From Pogona vitticeps (Eukaryota > Chordata > Lepidosauria > Squamata > Agamidae), in NCBI RefSeq assembly GCF_051106095.1, contig NC_135786.1:143825001-143889000 (forward strand): 64,000 nt of DNA, in the 5' to 3' direction. This document shows, piece after piece, positions 60,001 through 64,000 of the stretch; the first letter of the stretch is position 1; each line of letters begins with the position of its first letter. The notes beneath the pieces are model-generated. The model ran no database searches. It was not told where the DNA came from and worked only from the letters and a program-made list of their open reading frames with translations. Position numbers and translations under genes: made by a program.

Positions 60001-63000
60001 ATGCTCTCTGTAGGACTCTGAGTTTGGGCTGGCTAATAAATCCTGAGGGAAATTTGAGCAATTAGCCTGTTTGACTTTTATAGTTTACAGACTGGAGATA
60101 GAGTGTGAGACTCATCATTGAAATCCATAATGGAGGTTGATTTTAGAGTTGTTTTCAGGAATTCCAATTGAACATTATAAATCAAATCAAGGCCCAGATT
60201 TCAGAAGCCAAGGCAGAAATCAAGGAGACACTTTGTGGATTGTTCGTGAAGGAGGAGATGGAAGAAAAACCAACTGAACCCATTGAAAGGACTTAAGAAC
60301 TCCTATTGTCAGAGAGAGAGTTACTGTTCTTTTTAGAAAGCAAATGCTCAAAAAGGAGGAAAGGGAGGGGTAGGGGAATGAGAGAGAAAAACATATTGAG
60401 ATTGTCTTCATGGGAAAGAAGGTAAAGGGGGCGAAATGGATGAACCTGGGGACAGAAATTTATGATCAGAGGTTGGATAGATACACTATACTCCAAAGAC
60501 AGGGCACTGATTATATTGGGATGAAATTAGTAAACCACAGAGAAAATGCCTTAAAGAGATCTTATAGATGGCATTTTAAAACTGGCAAAAAGGAGGCAAG
60601 AGGCTAATTTTGGATCTATAGTACTGGAGCTGGAAAGCACAAATAAAAAGGAAGAAAGTTACTTGCTGAATATAACAATAGAAATTTTTGGTTTGAGAAA
60701 TATATGTTTATAGATAAAGTAATATGAGTAACATGCCTATAAGCAATTCTGGCCACACTTAGATAGTAATGGTAGTCAAATACATTTAATTATGAATTTA
60801 GAAATGTTAATGATTAAGATATTATTAGATGCTATTGTTTATAAGGCAACTACACAGAGATATTAAATATGCGTGAATTATAATAGTGACTATGTAGATA
60901 AGACTAATATGATATCTTTATGTTTTTAGAAATGGTTATTTTGATGATTGTATTGGCCATGTTTGGTTCTTATTGGTGGATAAGAAAGACGAAATCAGAA
61001 ATGCTTATGGTGATAATTGAATAGAGGGGGATGGAGGTAAAAGAATTTATAAAAATTATTATGATATAGTACGATTCAGTATGGGAGTAGGGCATAAGAG
61101 CTGTTCTAGTCAGAATTATATAATGGATAAGTTTGAATGGGAAATACCTCCCCGCATATACGTTTTGTTGGTTTTATATGTTTTTGATTGTCTTAGATGT
61201 CTTTGTTTGCTGTTTGTATGTATGTGTCATAGAAATAAAATTTTAAAAAGTTAGAAAAAAATATAGGCTGAATCAGGATTTTATAAGTCGCATAACAAAC
61301 TTTATAAGGTGGTGTGTGAAGAACTGTTTCCAGTCTGTGGCTCCCTTCAAATGTGCCAAGGCCCCCCGGGGTGTGTTTGTCATATAGCCCCTGTTGAGAA
61401 TAGCTGCTAGAACCCATTTACTAAAGTTGTCACCCCAAACTCAAAGAGTAGCTTTTGGAAAAGGGCACAGTGGAGGGAGGCAACACATTCCCCATCTTTG
61501 GTCTCCCTCCATGGGGCCAATTACGGCACTCCTGTTTATTTCCTGTTACATGCAAAGATGAGATAGCATGGCAAAAAGAATATTTTGAGAAATAGAAGTT
61601 GTATTGCTAAAAGATAAAGTAATGTCTCTTCCTTATTGAAAATGTGCACGGGGGGGGGGGGAATAAACAAAGGTATTCTACTGTATTTCAGACATTCTGC
61701 TTACCTTTTCAAGTGGAACTTCAGGTACTTGAGAATGCCACGGCTTGGCAGAAACATGCAGCTCATGCATGTAAGGATCTGCCAACTATACAAATTGCCA
61801 ACACTCCCTGGATTAGGCACTTTGCTGGTTTGTTTGATGAGCTGACAGTACAACTCATCCCGCAGAGGCCGTAAATCATGTCCTGTCTGAAGGATACCCT
61901 GAATTATAGGAATGGGATCAGACACAGACTCCAACTGCTGCAGAGAATTGAATATTTTGATTGCTTCATCCTGGAGAGTCGTGTAGCCTTTGTCTTTTAG
62001 CACTGCAGATAGAAACATAGAAGTATCTCAAATTATCCAGCTGTCAAACTAATACTGTGTCTGAATCAACAGGCTGAGGTCCTGTTGCTTAGTGAAGTAA
62101 GTCACACTAGAGTAGGCCCATTCAATCAATGGAGATCTGGTGAGCCAACTAAAATAAGTTGCAACTAGAGCAAGCTCACTTGGAACTTACAAAAGAGCTG
62201 ATTTATCAGATCCTGAAAGATTCAATGGGCCTAGTTTAGTGTGACTTACTATGCTGAGCAACAGGATTTCACCAAGTATGTCTGGACAAATCAGAATTCA
62301 AAATGTAATAATTATATGTTTGTGTGTTTTAAATTTAATTGTACCAATAACCACACTGCATAACTGTCTTCATTTTCCCCCTTGTCCCCCACCACCAAGT
62401 TCCCACATCTTCCTGGGTTAGTATGTCAAAGACCGTTCTTTCCAACTCCTAACTTCTGTGCTATGCTTCTTGCTACCTCAGCCTTCCTGGGTGTTACCCA
62501 ACAATTTCTTTGTGGCATTACTTCCCAAGCACTTGGAAACCAACGTGTATAATTGCTCCTCCTGCCCAGAGCACTGGAATAGGGAGTGGAGAGTGTGTGT
62601 GGGGAAAGAGACAGAAACCTGGAGCACAAACTGGTGCTATTCTGAGCTGAGCTCAGCCATCAACTTCTGCTGTTCAAGTACAGCAGCACACTAATGAAAA
62701 GACTGCAAAAGAGACTTTAGGAAGATGACGGAAGCAGAGTCCTTTTATCTTGGTAACAACAGACATAGTGAAAGTCCTTACAGGTAGATGTTTTTGCAGG
62801 ATTAGGAGAGTGGGGCTCTAGATTTACCATTCAGGTTAATGTCTCCATATGGAAGTGGCAATAGTGGAGAATGAAGTGGATGTTGTGTGTAACGAAGAAT
62901 AGGGTTTCTTTTGTAGATCTGTTCAACAACTTCAGGGTTCAGGCAGTTCTCCTGGTAAATATAGAAGAAGGCAGGGTTATTTACAGTTGATGGATGAGTA

Positions 63001-64000
63001 GTAACCCACCATTGAATACCTCTGAAGGGTCAGGCACTAAACCAAAATATTTCTCCAATAGGAATGGAGAACTGTCTCACAATTAAATTCTGCTTGAGAA
63101 TATTCACACTTATTTATTTGTTCTGAAGATTACAAATGTAGCTTATAATACAGATAAAAACATATACAATGAAGCTACAATAGTTTCAAAATAATGAAAC
63201 AAAGAGAATAATAAATAGAATGAATGAATGAATGAATGAATGAATGAATGAATGAATGAATGAATGAATGAATAGAATCTGAAACGTTTGCAACAATAGG
63301 ATGAATAGGTACAACCATCCAAAGTGAGATAAAGCATCAACAATTGGCTTGAAAAACAAAAGTATTGTCACCACCACTGAAAAGGCTTTGTTCCATGCTC
63401 CCAAAAACCTTCCATTGAAAACAGAGAAAGGTGAAACAAAGTATTCCAATAAGCAGGCTCTCCAGTGGTGAAAATGCGTTCAGAGATGGGAAAACTGTTT
63501 CTGACCTTTAAGTAAAAAAGGTAACCAGACTCTCCTCTCACTTTAATGCTAAAGAGAGTATGCATTGCATTTGAAAAACAGAATTGTGGGGATAGCTGGG
63601 GGCAGAAGCAACTGAACTTCTCTGGTAACACGAGCAAGACTAACATGACGAGGGCAGAGGATAATGGGTCACCACCTCCATTTCTGAGCACTTTACAACA
63701 TTCTACTTTTTTAATTATTCCATTTCGTTCCTATCCTGCTCTTTCCCAAGGCAGGGTTTACTCCCTTCCTTTGCTGCAGAAAAAAAAATAGGATGGATTC
63801 TGTTCTCTATATGATTTTCTCCAAGATGATCACCCTACCTTTATGTCTTGAATAAGCTGCTGGGTGGGGGTGTCAATGGGTGCTTTTGTGTCTATTACAT
63901 TCTGGATGGCACTTGACCAGCGGGTAGCTTCATTGAGCAGCTTGGTATAGAGGCGGTAACAGTGCTTGCGTCCATACACAGTTACATTCCAGTAACCTAA
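47962..64000 (-). CDS. MYO10: MYO10, unconventional myosin-X, C-terminal part (nine exons; 5' part beyond window)
   Basis: Myosin-X is an actin-based motor that works at filopodia tips. Its tail binds phosphoinositides (PH domains) and, through MyTH4-FERM, integrin beta tails, DCC-type receptors and microtubules. On the minus strand I see nine exons with GT-AG borders and compatible phases: 63839-about 63996, 62828-62951, 61705-62002, 58728-58935, 56602-56738, 53893-54013, 50648-51103, 49197-49388 and 47962-48072 (stop TGA at 47962-47964). Together they encode about 600 residues: the end of a PH domain, MyTH4 (including LRDELYCQLIKQT), then FERM F1, F2 and F3, ending in SSR-stop. The remembered human protein (about 2,058 residues) matches almost line by line. 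Motor, IQ and coiled-coil exons lie beyond the right edge. No frame break is seen. RETREG1 follows on the same strand, as in mammals. Confidence 0.97.
49197..49388 (-). CDS. MYO10: MYO10 exon: FERM F3 lobe (source of the inverted copy at 7.4 kb)
   Basis: This 192-nt exon is in phase 0 at both ends. It encodes [20 protein letters not shown] through [14 protein letters not shown]. The acceptor is CCCTAG and the donor GTGAGA. A MITE ends about 50 bp upstream of the acceptor (49437-49710). The exon and both flanks recur in inverted orientation inside RETREG1 intron 1. Confidence 0.97.
49437..49710. mobile_element. MITE with GTTTCCCC..AATAAGAC termini (copy 3), MYO10 intron
   Basis: Ends CTGTGTTTCCCCGAAAATAA and TTATTTTTGGGGAAACGG are inverted and flanked by TA on each side. 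It sits about 50 bp upstream of the MYO10 F3 exon and is the partner of the MITE next to the inverted exon copy. Confidence 0.85.
50234..50369. mobile_element. hAT-type MITE in MYO10 intron
   Basis: Ends CAGTGCTCCCCAATCTTGGG and CCCAAGGCTGGGGACCACTG are inverted. A perfect 8-bp target duplication, GTGTAAGC, lies at 50226-50233 and 50370-50377. It is a relative of 2598-2733. Confidence 0.92.
50648..51103 (-). CDS. MYO10: MYO10 exon: FERM F2 lobe and start of F3
   Basis: This 456-nt exon is in phase 0 at both ends. It starts AHEAVIRGHYPAPEETLQ, carries ERLEKKRTNFLEGTLRRSF and ends KEWPGYGSTLFDVE before GTGAGT. It covers the alpha-helical F2 lobe and the linker to F3. Confidence 0.97.
51150..51350 (-). 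repeat. MIR-like SINE remnant
   Basis: GCTGGGTTGTAGTAAGGCTCAC and CAATTTCAATCCTGCCACTTG fit the body and B-box side of a decayed tRNA-derived SINE in a MYO10 intron. Confidence 0.35.
51574..52100. mobile_element. Tc1/mariner-type MITE, CAGTGGTGCCTTGCAAGGTGA variant (copy 3)
   Basis: Ends CAGTGGTGCCTTGCAAGGTG and CTTGCAAGGCACCACTG are inverted with TA on both sides. The interior is AT-rich and has many AAGATGAA / GCAAGACG units. Non-coding, in a MYO10 intron. Confidence 0.88.
52440..52535 (+). mobile_element. CR1/L2-type LINE 3' scrap
   Basis: CTGTGGAATTCACTTCCAGAA then GATGATCAACAACTTAGATG match the LWNSLPQ region of CR1-type LINEs. Very short and decayed. Confidence 0.45.
53893..54013 (-). 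CDS. MYO10: MYO10 exon: FERM F1/F2 junction
   Basis: This 121-nt exon encodes LGAASEGNNTTWKFYFKLYC through DSVEFAFMFEQ. The acceptor is TTTCAG and the donor GTAAAA. The one-base phase fits the preceding exon exactly. Confidence 0.96.
54060..54295 (+). mobile_element. CR1/L2-type LINE 3' end
   Basis: The reading LLKTWMFRQAFSPDY near 54090-54140 is followed by a T-rich 3' UTR, GGCCGCCTAGAGTAG and the GATAGGCGGGATATAAATTA tail with AAATAAAT. 5'-truncated copy in a MYO10 intron. Confidence 0.8.
54741..55753. mobile_element. Tc1/mariner-type MITE, CAGTGGGCCCTCGACTTATGA variant (copy 4)
   Basis: Ends CAGTGGGCCCTCGACTTATG and CATAAGTCGAGGGCCCACTG are perfect inverses, flanked by TA. The GC-rich interior contains large inverted repeats built from CCTGCCTTTTTGGCTTC and GGGAGAAAGCG units and from GGAGGTCTCC blocks. 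Long frames on both strands are a by-product of these palindromes. Confidence 0.93.
56602..56738 (-). CDS. MYO10: MYO10 exon: FERM F1 lobe
   Basis: This 137-nt exon encodes VVEKLIRGLAMEDSRNMFAL through VVADILAKFE plus two bases. The acceptor is CTACTAG and the donor GTGAGTG. It continues the F1 ubiquitin-like fold. Confidence 0.96.
56869..58007. mobile_element. Tc1/mariner-type MITE, CAGTGGTGCCTCGCTTAACGG variant (copy 5) with 115-bp tandem repeat
   Basis: Ends CAGTGGTGCCTCGCTTAACG and TGTGCGGGGCACCACTG are inverted with TA flanks. The CpG-rich interior includes a 115-bp unit repeated about three and a half times between about 57240 and 57610 (units start at 57241, 57356, 57471 and 57586). 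It lies in a MYO10 intron. Confidence 0.92.
57241..57610. repeat. 115-bp GC-rich tandem repeat (minisatellite)
   Basis: The CTTGGCTCCTCCTCCCCCTT motif recurs exactly every 115 bp. Because 115 is not a multiple of three, all three frames on the strand read through the same repeat, giving several overlapping false long frames. Confidence 0.95.
58728..58935 (-). CDS. MYO10: MYO10 exon: MyTH4 end and start of FERM F1 lobe
   Basis: This 208-nt exon runs from a CCCACAG acceptor to a GTGAGA donor. It encodes FPGTEMEKYALFIYESLKKT, then FVPSRDEIEALI and the ubiquitin-like F1 strand with CHGGGSCKITINSHTTAGE. Confidence 0.97.
59319..61406. mobile_element. old hAT-type element split by an L1 insertion
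   Basis: Left end CAGCCATTCTCAACCTTG and right end GGGGCTATATG...GTTGAGAATAGCTG are imperfect inverses of hAT type. Each side has short unique sequence, and an L1 separates them. No clean 8-bp target duplication remains. Confidence 0.55.
59376..61255 (+). mobile_element. short L1-like element with both ends and no ORF2
   Basis: A GC-rich 5' part (GGCGGAGCAACGGGTAGCG) is followed by an ORF1-like middle (KAQAEIKETLCGL-type reading near 60200 and MGKKVKGAKWMNLGTEIYDQ at 60410-60607) and an AT-rich 3' UTR ending in AATAAAATTTTAAAAAG. AAATATAGG flanks it (about 59365 and 61257), likely the target duplication. RT coding is absent. Confidence 0.55.
61705..62002 (-). CDS. MYO10: MYO10 exon: core of MyTH4 domain
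   Basis: This 298-nt exon starts with two bases that complete a codon and ends with two bases of an Arg codon before GTAAGC. It encodes KDKGYTTLQDEAIKIFNSLQ, the GILQTGHDLRPLRDELYCQL core and LPSRGILKYLKFHLK. The LRDELYCQL motif is diagnostic of MyTH4. Confidence 0.97.
62828..62951 (-). CDS. MYO10: MYO10 exon: start of MyTH4 domain
   Basis: This 124-nt exon encodes ENCLNPEVVEQIYKRNP through PYGDINLN plus one base. The acceptor is CAG and the donor GTAAAT. The residues match the human MyTH4 entry region, including the HPLHSPLLPLPYG segment that leads into the helical core. Confidence 0.95.
63218..63276. repeat. (GAAT)n microsatellite
   Basis: About fourteen GAAT units in a MYO10 intron; they create Ser-His-Phe-Ile repeats in frames. 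Confidence 0.97.
63839..63996 (-). CDS. MYO10: MYO10 exon: end of PH domain and linker to MyTH4
   Basis: The minus-strand frame includes YGRKHCYRLYTKLLNEATRW and ends TQQLIQDIK before a GT donor. The tryptophan-containing helix is typical of a PH domain C-terminus. The 5' border is uncertain because a TTAG acceptor sits at the last four bases of the window; the exon could instead run off the edge. Confidence 0.9.

Overview
The window is vertebrate, most likely squamate reptile, genomic DNA. The evidence is spliced vertebrate genes (GT-AG introns, short exons) in a dense background of repeats typical of lizards and snakes: a tRNA-derived Sauria SINE, several BovB/RTE fragments, CR1/L2-type LINEs, L1, hAT and Tc1/mariner-type MITEs, and a Ty3/gypsy-like LTR element. 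The species cannot be named from this sequence.

Two host genes are present, both on the minus strand and in the MYO10-then-RETREG1 order known from mammals. MYO10 (unconventional myosin-X) occupies 47,962-64,000. Nine 3'-terminal coding exons give the end of a PH domain, the MyTH4 domain and the whole FERM domain through the stop codon. RETREG1 (FAM134B, ER-phagy receptor) starts downstream of it. Its first coding exon lies in a CpG island at 21,478-21,707, and exons 2 (4,123-4,229) and 3 (3,647-3,677) follow after an intron of about 17 kb. The rest of RETREG1 is off the left edge.

Layout: 1-4,230 is RETREG1 exons 2-3 with flanking intron. 4,230-21,478 is RETREG1 intron 1, which holds an L1 fragment, MITEs, SINEs, BovB pieces, an inverted copy of a MYO10 FERM exon at 7,403-7,594 and an unrecognised exon-like stretch at 9,307-9,455. 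21,400-22,050 is the RETREG1 promoter and CpG island. 22,050-47,960 is intergenic and repeat-rich, with a nested pair of hAT elements (24,858-26,622), a LINE inside a LINE (29.8-31.9 kb) and a young, whole-looking LTR retrotransposon (37,707-43,915) joined to a broken relative (36,616-37,706). 47,962-64,000 is MYO10, with MITEs, LINE pieces and an L1 inside a hAT in its introns.

The most notable points are: (1) the LTR element has its integrase upstream of reverse transcriptase and a SCAN-like Gag, which fits the Gmr1-like branch of Ty3/gypsy; (2) the inverted MYO10 exon copy differs from its source only at synonymous sites by eye and meets a MITE shared by both loci at one edge; (3) the nested hATs have perfect 8-bp target duplications and a CpG-rich cargo; (4) five MITEs share one type of TIR but have different interiors.
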